From assembly GCF_003369915.1 (NCBI RefSeq), contig NC_046675.1:28706001-28770000 (forward strand): DNA of 64,000 bases. Direction: 5' to 3'. This document shows positions 1 through 12,198 of the stretch, piece by piece. This stretch comes from Drosophila miranda. Taxonomy: Eukaryota > Arthropoda > Insecta > Diptera > Drosophilidae. Each line of letters begins with the position of its first letter. Position 1 is the stretch's first letter. Position numbers and translations under genes: made by a program. The notes under the pieces were generated by a model. That model did not search any database. It was not told the origin of the DNA and saw only the letters and a program-made list of their open reading frames with translations.

Positions 1-1440
1 AGAGCTGCCGCCCTCCCTATAGAATGCCAAAAAGAATTAATAGAAATGTGAATAATGTTTGTTTCGGTTTCGGTGGTGGGTGTACACGAATAGTATCGTT
101 CTTAAGTGCAAGAACATTAATTCTAATATTTGTGACCTTCCGTCACACGAAAATGCACTTTATTCTAAATGGTATTTCACTTAAGGATTGTTTCTCTCGA
201 GTGATTCACTTATTATACAACCATTATCAATCAGGCACGTGGTAAAAGTATTCCTTATAAACACATTCTGAAAATATTTTCTCACTCAGAAGCTCTTTGG
301 AATTCAAGAGGTTTTCCTCAAAGATTTAAGAGTTTTTCTTCTCTCTTCAGAGTTGAATCTTTCTCTTGAGTGGAAAAGCAAAAGCTTTTGAGGATATGAG
401 CATCAGCATCATATTTATATTTAGAAAATCATTATGGAACATTTTCGAATGTGTTTTACTCTCAAAAACACACACACGAGATCTAGAGATCTGCTGTATA
501 TTCATATGTATATTTAGAGAACTTGTTCTTCTCGTGCGTATGGTTGAGAAATTATTTTTCATGATGTTTAGTCGGTCGAGAACCGAATCGAGGAGAATCT
601 ATATATAGATCCGATGAGGTGGCTCAATTCAAAAAACCGAAATCCACCCACCCACCATTCATTGGACCAGGTCATCATCCATTCCATCCATCTATGCGTC
701 CATCCACTAGATGGGGGCATTCAACATACAGTACAGGTAGAGATATCTGCGGTATGTTGCACCCAATTAAATCAATTAAAACTACGAAAAACATTTTCGA
801 AATTCGTTTTCTTAGTTGTTGTTTTTGTTTTCATGGAACCCACTGGGGCATATATATTATTTGGATGTTATGTGCGTGTGTGTTGTTGTATGATATATAA
901 GTATTATTTTTCTATATCCAAATCAGAGCGATTTCTTTCAAGAGATTAAAGAGTGATGAGAAATGGGTTTGAAAATATATCATTATAAATAATCAAGATT
1001 TCGTAAGCATATAAGTATCGTAAGAACTAAAAATCATCTAAATATACATCATCGTCATATATCAATCATCATTTCTTCATTTCATCATTTCATCATTTCA
1101 TCATTCATTGTATCAATGTTTATCTTTTATCATATCATGAGTAGTATATAGAATATTTCAAAGTATGTTTCTTTGTTTTTTTTTTTTTTTGGAGCATGAA
1201 ACATACTTTGCTTTGTGTACAAAAAATAAATATAAACGACTTTTTGGCTCGCTTCGTTTCCCTATTAGTCCTCCTATAAGTCCTGTGCTTTCGCTGGGAC
1301 TGCACCTTCACAAAAGTTAAGCCTTTTTTCATGGGCCTCTGCCGTTGGTTTGTCGTAATAGATCGTTAGGTCATTGGTTTCGATGGTTAGTTTCGCTTTT
1401 TGATTCGTAAGTTCTTTTGGTTGCGGTTTTTTTTTCAAGT
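1..1440. other. Non-coding stretch, probably Alh intron
   Basis: No convincing coding sequence on either strand; the short open frames here are low-complexity and match no family I know. It holds short CA runs near 470, repeated ATCATTTC-like words near 1060-1110 and a T run near 1178. Because the AF10-type C-terminal exons of Alh are missing from the window, this stretch is probably part of a large Alh intron that also contains Mlp84B. That is inference. Confidence 0.45.
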
Positions 1441-1441
1441 T

Positions 1442-1447
1442 TTTATT
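1442..1447 (-). terminator. Candidate poly(A) signal of Mlp84B
   Basis: AATAAA on the minus strand, about 215 bases downstream of the Mlp84B stop codon. Spacing and orientation suit a 3' UTR of ordinary fly length. Confidence 0.45.
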
Positions 1448-1658
1448 ATTTTTTAAACTTATTCTCACATAACCTAAAAGAAAAATAGATTTGTTGCATC
1501 GTTGATCGAAATATCGTTGGAAGAAAACGAAGACTAAGTTAGCTAATTCCTTTAAAAGTTAGTTAAAACAGTTAGGGGATAGATAGAGGGGAGGGAGTTA
1601 GATTAGACAGAAAATTCGGAACGGAACGGAACGGTTCACAGACATAAATCGTTTTCTT

Positions 1659-3143
1659 TTAGAACGTTGTCAAGGCGCCCGCGCCGATACCATATCCGCA
1701 TCCCTTGGTTCCATAGTTGCGACCATAGCAGGCCTTGCAATAGATATCACCATCGGGCCCGTCGTTCAGATTCGTCGAGTCCAGAGATTTGCGACAGTCC
1801 GAGCAGTAGAAGCAACGCTTGTGCCAGATCCGGCTCTTGCTGATCATCTGTTCGGCGGCAAACACGGCAAAGCCACACCGTGGGCATCCGCCCGAGGTGC
1901 GCGCTCCGTTCAGGGGACCGCCATCGGGGAACTGAATGGTGGACTCGCCGCTGGTCGACACCAGAGTGGGGGCATGGCCATAGCCAAAGCCCTTGGGGCC
2001 AAAGTGCTTGCCATAGCAGGCCTTGCAATAAATATCGCCATCGGGTCCATCGCAGGCCAGCATCGAGTCCAACGGGCGTTTGCAGTCGGTGCAGTTGTAG
2101 CACTTCTTGTGCCACATTTTGCCCTTGGAGAGCTGCTGCTCGGCGGCAAAGACAGCGCCACCGCAACGGGGGCAGCCCTCGCCCTCGCGCGCCTTGATCG
2201 ATGTGGTGTCTGCGGCGTAGAAGGGACGATTGGCGCTGATCTGGTCCTCGGTGAGGCCGTCGGTCTGAAGGAAGCCCGAGCCGCAGGCAAAACCATAGCC
2301 ATGGGGGCCCCACTTCTTGCCGTAGCAGGTGCGGCAGTAGACATCGCGATCGGGTCCATCGCTGGCATTGATCGAATCGAGCGTCTTGTGGCAGTCTTTG
2401 CAGTTGAAGCACTTCTTGTGCCACTCACGACCCTTGGACAGCTTCTGCTCGGCGGCGTAGACCATGCCACCGCAACGGGGGCAGCCCTCGCCGGGACGCG
2501 CCTGGATCTTGTCCACATCGATGGCAGCACGGATCTGCGGTGCACCATCGTCATGAGCATAGCAATCGGACTGGAGAGCACCGCCGCCCTGGCCATAGCC
2601 GTAGCCCTTGGGGCCGAATTTCTTTGCGTAGCAGCCCTTGCAGTAGATGTTCTTGTCGGGCGCCTCGCAGCAGAGGATCGAGTCGAGACCCTTCTTGCAG
2701 CTGCCGCACTTGAAGCACTCCTTGTGCCAGCCACGACCGCGGGCCAGCATCTGTTCGGCCGCATACACATAGCCGCCACAGCGTGGGCATCCCTCGCCTT
2801 CGGGGGCACGGGCAATGGCACGGGGCTCCAGACGTGCGCCATTCCTCACCGATGGACCGTCGCCGTTCTCGCGCAGGAACTGTTGTCCATTGTCCATCGA
2901 GAGTGTGCCGGCGCCGGTGCCAAATCCGTAGCCCTTGGGTCCGAACTTACGTCCATGGCAGGTCTTGCAGTACAGCTCGCGCTCGTGCTCTGTGCAGTTG
3001 GTGGAGTCCAGCGATTTGTTGCACATGCCGCACTTGAAGCAGTTCTTGTGGAATACATAGCCACCGGCCAGACGCTCCTCGGCCGCGTACACACTCTTGC
3101 CGCAGCGCGGACATTTGGGGGCCTCGATCGGTTGGAAAGGCAT
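1659..3143 (-). CDS. Mlp84B: Muscle LIM protein, five LIM domains
   Basis: Single-exon gene of 494 residues. Muscle LIM proteins of the CRP family sit at Z-discs and muscle attachment sites and stabilise sarcomeres. Five LIM domains are visible at about residues 11-62, 119-171, 221-273, 324-376 and 420-472. Each opens with CPRCG and has the WHKxC or FHKxC core and a C-terminal YCKxCYG-type zinc ligand set, followed by the glycine-rich GPKGYGYG-like segment typical of the CRP family. In the fifth copy this segment reads GTKGCGYG, a mild divergence. The frame stays open upstream, with an ATG at 3200, but I chose 3143 because the residue context MPFQPIEAPKCPRCG matches the family N terminus; the 19 extra upstream residues look like UTR. 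An AATAAA lies at 1442-1447. The minus-strand orientation matches Alh, in whose intron it probably lies. Confidence 0.95.
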   Translation of the reverse strand: MPFQPIEAPKCPRCGKSVYAAEERLAGGYVFHKNCFKCGMCNKSLDSTNCTEHERELYCKTCHGRKFGPKGYGFGTGAGTLSMDNGQQFLRENGDGPSVRNGARLEPRAIARAPEGEGCPRCGGYVYAAEQMLARGRGWHKECFKCGSCKKGLDSILCCEAPDKNIYCKGCYAKKFGPKGYGYGQGGGALQSDCYAHDDGAPQIRAAIDVDKIQARPGEGCPRCGGMVYAAEQKLSKGREWHKKCFNCKDCHKTLDSINASDGPDRDVYCRTCYGKKWGPHGYGFACGSGFLQTDGLTEDQISANRPFYAADTTSIKAREGEGCPRCGGAVFAAEQQLSKGKMWHKKCYNCTDCKRPLDSMLACDGPDGDIYCKACYGKHFGPKGFGYGHAPTLVSTSGESTIQFPDGGPLNGARTSGGCPRCGFAVFAAEQMISKSRIWHKRCFYCSDCRKSLDSTNLNDGPDGDIYCKACYGRNYGTKGCGYGIGAGALTTF

Positions 3144-6100
3144 TTCTGTTTTCGTTTTCTGTGTGTGTTCGCTATCGAAAGGATCTACTCGAGAGTACAA
3201 ATTACTATTCTTATTATCTGAAAGTGCACAAAGAGAGCAGAGGAGAACACATAGAATCGAATCGTGGTGCTTTAGCGTGGAGTTGTGGGACGAAAAGCGT
3301 TGGCTGGGTGATGAAAGCGATGAAAGGTGTCGGATTTTCAGTTTTTAGCGGTTAGAATATGTTTTAGTACATTTAGTACGTTTTAGCACATATCTAAATT
3401 CAAGATACCAGTACTAAAATCAATAAAAGACCTTTTTATCAATCGTGTATGACGAAAACAAGTTTTAGTATAGATCTAAATTTTTAGATCACTATTAAAC
3501 TCTATTTTCTTTATGCAAATTTGTTTTTTAAAGACTGAAAATGTTTCAGTACATTCTATAAATGCCTAAACACTCGTCCAGCTTAAGTGTATGATCTAAA
3601 TCAATTAAAATCCAATGGTGGCCCTCATCTGGGTCATCTTGTCTGCGTTCATTGAAAAATCTAAATGATCTTTTCACTAATTTATCCCTCAATTTACAGC
3701 ATGTAGATCATCTATCAAAAACCTTATCTGTCAGTCGTCAAAAACGTCATCGCCTGGGGCTAGAAAAATTACCCAACCCAACCACAGACGTACACGTAAT
3801 ATTAATGAAGATTTTCCCTTCTATCTTTCTCACTTTTTCTCGGCAAAATTCAGAGAAAATTCTTTAAACATCACAGAAAAACATGAGCAATAAATGTGTA
3901 TCTATACAGAATACAGAATATTTTTGTATAAAAATAAAACCCAGACAGGTAGAAACACACAAAAAAGTGACCGCGAGGCTATGACAGATATATGGGGATG
4001 TGATGTGTGCGAGACTGTGTACTAAAAACACTTTTGAGATCTGAATCACCACAGTCTATGATTTCTTGTGATCGTTGGGGATGGTTTAGATTAGAGTTGG
4101 AAATGCAGGTGGGGGTTTTGGTGCAGTTTACAGACGTGTGCAAATATCGGTTAAAAGCTGTGTCTAGATATAGATATATGACGGAGACGGGAACCTACAC
4201 AACGCACTAAAACCACACACGGAAGCGCCGAGTACTGAACTGGAAGATTGCTCAAAGCAAACTAATCTATATATTTCTGAGTGCACACGGCACGGCCGAG
4301 TCCGAGATGATTCTTCCTGCTCACAGTTTTTTTGAGTTGAGAAACTTTAGATGCGGCAACAGCAGCAACACGGAGCACTTTTCCTTCGTTTTCATTTTCA
4401 GTTTTCAGTTTTTCATCTAATATCATCTCGCCCAGAGAGTGGGATGGAAAATATTATGATTGTATTGGGGAGCAGCAGCAGTTCTGCGGTTTTCAACTTG
4501 TATTTTTTGTGTGTTTTCACATTCTACAATCGCTTCTTCTTGCCTCTTGCCGTTTCAGTTTGTGTTTTTTATGTTCGCTTAGTTTTTGAGGGTAAAAATG
4601 TTGTGTGAAAATGTTTTCCCCCTGGGGTGTGGAGGGCGCAAGATCATAAAGTTTGCGGTCGCTGCATTTTCTCGTTGGGAGTACACGTACAATAATCAAC
4701 GTAATTAAGCATCTGGGAATTTGTTTATAACCTCTCTAGGCTATATTTTCTATGAATTTAAACGCTAAATACTGAAATCTAATCATACGAAACGTTTAAC
4801 TAAATTGTTTGTTAACTCATTGGGGTATAAATTTCAATGATTAAATATTTTTAGAACATCACCGATGTGGAATTTATGGACAACATCAAGTTTTTGGATT
4901 CCCCTCAGCATTTCTTCTTATCATTTTTGTTTTGTTTTCTAACTGTACTAAAATAATTTCAAGCGGATTGTGTTTTTCTTAGTCTTTATTGCATGATCTA
5001 AACTGTTTCAGTCTCCAAGTGTGTTTAGTATACGAATTTCTTGTTCATTTGAAGATAGATTGATTATTAACACAAATTTCCGTGTGATCAACTTCTTTAG
5101 GTCTTCCTTTTAGGGTTTAGTACAAGAATTTCTTACTGATTTTAATTAAGACTGAAACCGGAGATCCATTCTTTGATCTAAACTGATTTAGGTGTTTTTG
5201 ATAGTGTTTAGTACACCAATTTCCTTTAGCTTTCTATATAGATTAAAGATTGAGTCAATCTTCTATGATCTAAAATTTGTTAGAAGTCTGACTTTTTGTT
5301 GATTTATAAAAAAAAATGAATTTTTAGCACATATGTTGTGGTCTAAAATGCTGTGAACATCCTTGATTATCACACAAATTGCAGTCTTAACTTTAACTTG
5401 AACAATTTTTCAGTATTTTAATGTGTACCACATTTAGTACATGTACTAAACTGTTTTCTACTGTCCACTGTACCGAAATATAGAAAACTCCCCATAGACA
5501 ATTCAAATTTCATTGAGTCAGACAGCTGCGTGTGTAGGCTTTTTCCACTAAAAAATATCCAAATCTATAAATAAGAGTAGGAGTGGGAATCAGCGCTGCT
5601 TCCTCTGTGGAGCCACACACAGCATTCCTCCACTTTTTGTGGGTCACAAAAATGTGAGCCATAATATCACACAATTTCTAAAATTAAACTGGAAAACTTG
5701 AGGACAAAACTGGATTGCTTTAACCGATATTTTTGCACAGGCACTGAATTATTTGAATATTTGGATTATATGAGCTGCGGATGGGGTATGGTGATTGTCC
5801 CTTAATCCATGATGGTTTCTAATATTTACTTTTCGTTCGTAATAATAAGATTCGCAAAGGAAAAAAGTATTCTTAATTTTAGTTTTAGCTTCGATTAACA
5901 ACGATTTTCAACTGATCGCTCTGCAAAATTGTCATAATTCTCGATGCTGTCGCTGTGGCGCTGCACACGGCACAACGGCTACAACGACGACAACCACAGC
6001 GATATGTCGCCAAGAGCCACACTATAGGGATGAGTATATAGACAACAATTCTACCATCAGCTGAACAGAAAAAAACAACAATAAATGAGCCAACAAACCC

Positions 6101-7506
6101 AACAAATCACAAAATATACTTGCATATATATTCCAATAAATTTAATCTATGAAACATTTTCTTTCTGAATTTTTCAGAATTTTTCCAGGTGGAGGATCTT
6201 CTCATGACAAGGCAAAAAGAGACGTATATATATATTTTTGTTAGTTTTTCTATTGAATCAACGATGTGGTAGTGCCTGCTGTCTGGCTCAAAGTCGATGT
6301 CGATCAATAAATTAACATGCACATTTGCATTTAATTAAATTTCAATTCAATGGTATTTTTGCCATGCATTTTTGTGGTTCAAACAGAAAATTAATGGGGC
6401 ATGGGGGTAACGTCGAATGTACATCAATCAAATGGGGGAAAATATAAGTAGACAAGCGGGAAAGAGATACTATGAGACTGTAAGGTACCCATTGTAGAGA
6501 AAGGGGGAAACGAAACGAAGAAGGACCGTTGAGATATGCTGCATTACGCGGTGATCTGTGTATCCAAATCGGTAGTGTATAAGCGGGAAAGAAAAATGAG
6601 AGCCCATAATCATTTCTATGTTAATATTCCATTCATGTTTTGAATTTGAATAATAGTTTGGGCAAAATGGATTCTCCGAATCCCAAATTTTATATCCCCC
6701 CACAAAATACTTTAAAGGGTAATATGAAAAAACAAGAAATTCCTTTGAGATCCCACCTTTGTACAATTCCACGCACACCTTGCTCTTTTCAAAAAATAAT
6801 TGCATTTTTTCTTCCACCTATAAATATGATACGAGAACGGTAAAAAGCGCCTGCGCCTTCAACTTTTGGCAAGTGAAACGAATATATATGTAGATATTTG
6901 CTATTACTAATATTATAGTGTATTCCCTCTGGCAAACAATGTGGACATGACATGCTCGAGACAAGTGTAAAACATCATTCAAAATGCAACATTTTAGCCA
7001 GAGAGAGAGAGAGGGAGAAACACTCGACAGAGATCGCAAAATATAACGAAAAGTCACTCAAGAGATACAAAAATCTACAGCTCAAGAGCTTTTCCATTCT
7101 CTTTTCTTCATATATTCGATTGTTTATCAGTATATTTATAGAACAAAAGTATATACTTAAAGGTAAACAATTTGTTGGAATAAAACTTACCCTCTTGGAG
7201 CTCTTTTCTATTTCCTTTTCAAAATCTGTTAGTGCCGTCAGAGTCACGTGTGTATCCTTGATCAATTCGCGAAATGAACTATAGATTTATAGAAACAGAA
7301 ATCAATAAATATTTTTTACAGAGATGATAGATTTTTTGGGTAAGAAAATAGGTCTCATACGATGTTGGTCGATTCGATTGATAATTTCTACAAATAAACA
7401 AACTCGGTTCTCCGTTAAGAGCCGTTTACAACTATTGAACAAATTACAAAATGATAATTATCGGAGGTATAGGCATTCCGCTGTTCGCTGGTAAGCGTAT
7501 CATTTA
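3144..7506. other. Upstream region of Mlp84B and probable Alh intron
   Basis: No coding sequence found. The stretch is AT-rich and should hold the Mlp84B promoter and any 5' UTR exons. It carries many copies of two short words, GATCTAAA and TTTAGTACA, concentrated at 3360-3600 and 4980-5450; some recur in the same order about 180 bases apart. A palindromic stretch at 3473-3490 has a CTAAATTTTTAG centre resembling a MEF2-type site. A GA run lies near 7003. None of these functions is shown by sequence alone. Confidence 0.4.
4985..5240. repeat. Degenerate repeat with GATCTAAACTG...GTTTAGTA words
   Basis: The words TGATCTAAACTG, then TTTCAG or TTTAGG, then GTGTTTAGTA, then an AATTTC block occur in the same order near 4993-5040 and near 5174-5222. 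A partial copy (GGTTTAGTACAAGAATTTC) lies near 5116. Related words continue to 5450 and reappear at 3360-3600. It could be a decayed tandem repeat or a cluster of binding sites. Confidence 0.45.
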
Positions 7507-7594
7507 TCAGTGGACATTGGGAAACCTTTCTAAACTAAATTTGGAAAAATTGTAACATGTAAAAGACCTTTTCTTTGCCGTTCTCGTAGCCCAC

Positions 7595-9831
7595 CTATTG
7601 CTATCGTCCAAGGCTGATGGAGCGATGAGTGGTGGGCCACTGCCACTGCCGCTTGACTGCTTCACCGAATCGGCTTTACGCTTTTTCGATGCCACACTCG
7701 TGGTTTGTGTGGGATTGCTGACGGAAGACGACGACGAGGTTGCTGCAGATGATGAGGATGCCTTGCTTGTGGTCAAATTAGTGGCCACAGTGGAGGAGAC
7801 TGTTCCTCCTCCGCTTAAGCCCTGGCCCAGGCCTGCAGTCAGATTACTTGCAGACGAACCAGCGCCTGGTAAAGTGTCAGCACTGCTGCTTGCCGCAATG
7901 ACCGAAGAAGAGTCATTCAAAGTGCTGCTGCCCGGACGTAGTTCTGTACCGAAACCCGTGCTGCGGCTGCTGCTGGCATTCAGATGAGTGCTCACATTGC
8001 TGCCTGCTCCTCCATTCGTACTTAGGTTTTGGGCATGATTCGAGATATTGGCTGATGCAGCGGCGAATAGGGCAGCCACAGGGCTGCTTACAGCGGCAGA
8101 ACCAATGGCGGCTGTTAGAGTTGACGAACTGTTGCTCGGCTGGGTATTGCTGCTGATGGATGTGCTGATACTCGAACTGCTGCTTGTGGCACTTGGAATT
8201 TGAATGGGTGTGGTGTCCTTGTTTTTCAATAACTTCGACGAAGACTTCTCCCGCGACGAAGAGGAGCTCGTAGATGTTGAGGTGGCTGTTGAATTCGATA
8301 AGCTGCTGCTCGTGCTGCTGCTAGGGGGATTATTTCCGCTGTCCTTGCTGCTATCCTTTTCCTTGCTTGAATTTGATTGCTTGCTCAAGCTTTTGCTATG
8401 CTTGTCCTTATAGCTGCTGCTACTGCTCGAACTGCTGGCCGAGGATTTTGTTGTGGTGTTTGCCGATGTTGTCGACTGACTGGTGGCGGAGGCCTTCTGA
8501 GAGCCAGAGCCACTGCCAGAGGAAGGTAGATTTATTGCACTTATGCTGCCACCGGCCACGTTTCCGCCAGCAGCTGCTGCTGCTCCTGTGCCAGCCGGCA
8601 GACTGGTGCTGGTACTATTACTAATATTGCTAGTGCTACTACTCGATGGTAGTAGGCTTCCTCCGACTGGCAGATTGCTGCCTCCGCCCGAACCTGCGGA
8701 ACTGGAGGTGGGATTCACCACTCCCGTGGATGATGATGAGGAGCTGCTGCTGCTGCTGCTCGATGACTTGCCCGATGCATTGCTCTTGCGCTGCTTGGAC
8801 GATGAGGACACACCACTGCCGCTGCCGCCTCCGGAGACTGCCCCTAAAGAGCTGGCGTTCAAGGCACTACTGTTGGCACTGCTGCAGCTGCTGGTTATCT
8901 TAATGCTCGTTGCCGAGGTAGCTGATGCATTCATTGTGGAGTCAATATCCTTCTCGGGCGACGAACACGAATCGGATGAGGTGTCATGTTGTATGGGTTT
9001 GTATGGCGGTATGGTTTTGACGTTGCCGCCCTTTTTCTGCAAAGTTGCAATCATATTAGTGTGGAGATCATAATTATATTCCCCCCACATACTCACCAGT
9101 TTGCTATAATGATGCTGGCAATAGCCGCAGTACTTCACATTATCTAAATAGTTGCCTGCCTCCTCGCAGAGCAGACCCAGGCTCTGGGCGCATGTGACAT
9201 GGAATTGTTGCTTGCAATTGGATTTGTTGCACTGCATGCAGGCACCCTTGGTGGAACGGCCACTTTTTCCAATCTCCATGCAAATGTAGCAGGCTGTAAA
9301 ATACCAAATTCTATATCAAATCTCAGCTCTAAAGAACACCATTTCCACTCACCTTTGTGGAAGCGTTCCTCCGGTATCTGCGATATAAGTATGGGCTCCA
9401 TGGTGGTGACATTACCGAATCGCACTTCGGGTATATACAGAGCACACACCACATGTGCCCATTTGTTTTGATCTGTTTTCTTGAGCGCCCCGTCCTTTGA
9501 GGGGCACAAATGGCAATGGACGCGGGAGGCGGGCTCTTGGGATTCACATTTGCGACAATACCAGGGTCCGGTGGGGACCGTCACAATGCCATAGCATGCC
9601 TGATGCACGGCAACCATGCAGTTTTGGCCGTCACAGTAGACGAGCGGGTTCTCCGGCCACCCCCGCTCATCCGAACAAACACAACAGCCGCCCACCATTT
9701 CCTTCATATCGTCCAGCTTGAACTTTTTAATCTTGACGAGTTTTTTGTTCAAGTTTGCGGAGTGAATGGTGTCGTCTTTGCTGGAGTCTAGCTCCAGTTT
9801 TGCATTGAATGAAGATGGAATTGTGTTGGAA
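7595..9831 (-). CDS. Alh: Alhambra, AF10/AF17-like PHD finger protein (partial)
   Basis: Three minus-strand exons: 9831-9353, 9293-9097 and 9036-7595, with GT-AG introns of 59 and 60 bases and consistent phase. AF10-family proteins read histone tails and partner the DOT1 H3K79 methyltransferase. The first exon has the PHD1 motif CCVCSDERGW ... HQACYGI ... WYCRKCE, then the Cys-rich knuckle; the second has the extended PHD (CYIC ... CMQCNKSNCKQQFHVTC ... YCGYCQHH). The long third exon is serine-rich low complexity and ends with a KKRK basic patch. The first in-frame Met is at 9707 (MKEMVGGCC), though an upstream exon could supply the start. The last exon has a donor AG|GTGGGC at 7595; without it, the frame runs to a stop at 7507. 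The octapeptide/leucine-zipper region of AF10 is not found in the window, so the 3' end is missing or this is a short isoform. Confidence 0.88.
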
Positions 9832-12160
9832 CTGCAAAAAGGATGAGGAGAAAGATATATACGTATTATTCCCGGTTTCTTTACCGATAAAGCGGCGCCA
9901 AGCTATCGATATTGACGGAGGTGTCGCATTGCAGTGTGCATGGAGTGTAGTGGAATTCGAGCATTATGCAATTAAAATCTGGTGGCCTTCAATACAAGTG
10001 TCTGAGTGAGATAGCACACGGCAAGGTGTCAAACAAAGAAGGTAAGGCACTCAGACAACTGTCCTGCACACCTGCTTCGGTATGCGAGAGCTTCACAATG
10101 AGAGCGAGAGGGTAGTAAAATAGGCCACCCGAAGAGCAGGCATGCCTTACCTTCACTTTAAGATACCTTGGTGCATGGGCTCCACTCGCAAAATATTGAC
10201 ACACGCAATAACACACATTCACACAATGGCACTGTTGTACATGAAAATCTCTCAATGTCAAGGTAATTTCGCCGACGTTTTAATAAGCCACGCAATTCTT
10301 TTCTGTTGAATCATTTATGTAAATAAAAATGGCCATAAACAACTCAGCACACGTTGCCACCGCATATTGATATTTAATTTATTGACGGTGATAAAAACGG
10401 TCAACAAATTTTGGTAACATTCACTCACACTCAAAAAAACCTACGCGTACGCACACACACATTAAACACCCGAGGCATTCCATTGGTTGCTGGTTCATTG
10501 AACTTGAACGAAAAATCGCTCTCTCGATATAAACAAAAGGCAGCACCAAAAATAAAACAGGAAAAACGCTGCATTACAAATCAGGGGCTAATTTTGGTTC
10601 CACTGTGCAGCAGCTACATACATACATACATGCACAGGAACATACATAAGTAGCGGGATTATGTGGGTCGCCGCCGCAGCATCTGCAGAGATTTCACAAT
10701 AATAGTATTAACGGCATGCGGGCGCTGTTTCTGCTTCATTCATGCATATGGGCGTTCTTTAGTATGTGTGTGTGTGTTTGCGTGTGAGCGAGAGTTGAAG
10801 TTCTTATTCCACCGTTATTGGGTCAACGTGTTGCCAACTGCCGAAAAACGCACCGACTGCGCGAGAACTTTAACTTTAACGGTGTAAAAGCACACAACAC
10901 ACAAACACACACACGAACACGCGCACAACTCTATGCATGAAACGAGGCCGCCGCTCTGCACGCCGCTTTTGTAATGTTTACAATAATGGGGCGACGGATA
11001 GAGAAGGGGGAGCAATGCACTTTCCACGGAGCACGCCTACAGATCACATAGCCAGATACATACACACAAACATACAACACACATATACAGAAGATGTTAC
11101 ATATGTACATATATAAAATGCCGCAAAAGGGGGCGCGTTAGGTGCTTTTGGGGGAGGAATATAAGCGACACGGCACTCTACTCTATATATTTTCTTCCTT
11201 CCAAAGATGCTCTCAATGGAGGGGGGCGAGTGGAGTCAATGGGGCGGCTAGAGTGCGAGGGTGGTTTCCCACATCCGTTTTTCTCGCTTAAAGCATGTTA
11301 AATTTCTCCAAACGGAAAATGTGTGTATACTCGAAGCTTGAATTTATTGATTTTTTTGGGAAAATTGCTTTAAATTTGTACCGTACACACAAAAAACACG
11401 GCTTTAAAACGTCATCAAAAGGCAAATTGTATAAAAAAACTAGTTTCGGGCGAGGGAAAAATGCGCGCGGTCAAAAGTGGTCAAGCAACGCATATAAAGA
11501 AATATCTCTTTTTTTTGGGAGCGTCGGTTGGGGGGAGGGAGGGAGGTTCACCAAAAACTTGAAATTCTTTCCACTCTTTTTTTGTTACACTATTTTCACA
11601 CAGTAATATGTAGATTTCTGATTGGGGCGCTAACAAAACACCTTTTCACACAGCGAATATCGATTTTCTTTACCCAATTTGACACTTGAGCTGAACTTTA
11701 ACCAGCCTTATTGAGCTGGTCGTGCACTTGTCGTTTATTGGGCTGTTAGTTTACTTTTTCCCAAATATTTTCACGGTTTTATCGTCCCAACAGCCGCCCA
11801 CGAGAAGCAAACGCACGCAAGTAAAATAATCAACACACGAACAAAAAAAAAGGCGCTGAACATCCACCAGCACCGTACAACAACAACAACGACTGTATTT
11901 ACAACACCAACACACACCTTGTAACTTGTTTGTTGTTGTTTCGCTCGCACATCAGGAGCGAGCGTGCAAGCCTGAGAGAGACAACACCACCTGCTCTGTA
12001 TACAAATGCAATAGACGATTTTCCCTATCGATGCGCGATACTTGTAACAACAAACCAACAACGCGAATTTGTTAGCCACCTTAACTAGATTGCGGTATTC
12101 TAATTGCTATAATTCTGCAACTCTCGACTCGATACGTTTTTTTTTTTTGCTACTTAATAT
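9832..12160. other. Alh 5' region: intron and 5' leader, no coding found
   Basis: No protein-coding sequence is supported here. It should contain the first intron(s) and 5' UTR of Alh, because the next exon begins with an acceptor at 9832-9834 and a Motif 1 core promoter element lies at 12171-12181 on the minus strand. Contents: a long foldback at 10014-10179, TACA repeats near 10620, CA repeats near 10765 and 10890, and stretches of low complexity. Confidence 0.45.
10014..10179. repeat. Long imperfect foldback (hairpin-capable)
   Basis: GAAGGTAAGGCA at 10038-10049 is perfectly complementary to TGCCTTACCTTC at 10143-10154. Complementarity continues outwards with gaps (CAAGGT at 10022-10027 with ACCTTG at about 10165-10170, then GCAC with GTGC) and resumes inwards (CCTGCTTCGG at 10071-10080 with CCGAAGAGCAGG at 10129-10140). 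The result is two arms of about 37 bases plus an inner stem, with a 21-base bulge at 10050-10070. It could be a small foldback element or a hairpin RNA. Confidence 0.5.
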
Positions 12161-12170
12161 CTGCGACCGT

Positions 12171-12181
12171 CAGTGTGACCG
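12171..12181 (-). promoter_or_regulatory. Core promoter Motif 1 (probable Alh start region)
   Basis: Reading on the minus strand, CGGTCACACTG is an exact match to the Drosophila core promoter Motif 1 consensus YGGTCACACTR, bound by M1BP at housekeeping promoters. It points towards Alh and lies 543 bases from the start codon of the divergent secernin gene, so this is probably a divergent promoter region. Confidence 0.6.
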
Positions 12182-12198
12182 CGAAATTGATAGATATA

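Noticed and set aside
1821-3221. 466-codon plus-strand open frame
   Set aside because: It is the antisense shadow of Mlp84B; its Ala/Leu/Gly-rich translation follows the codon bias of the LIM gene and has no family features.
8543-9073. Plus-strand Leu/Pro-rich open frame over Alh
   Set aside because: Antisense of the serine-rich Alh exon; serine codons give leucine and alanine runs on the other strand.
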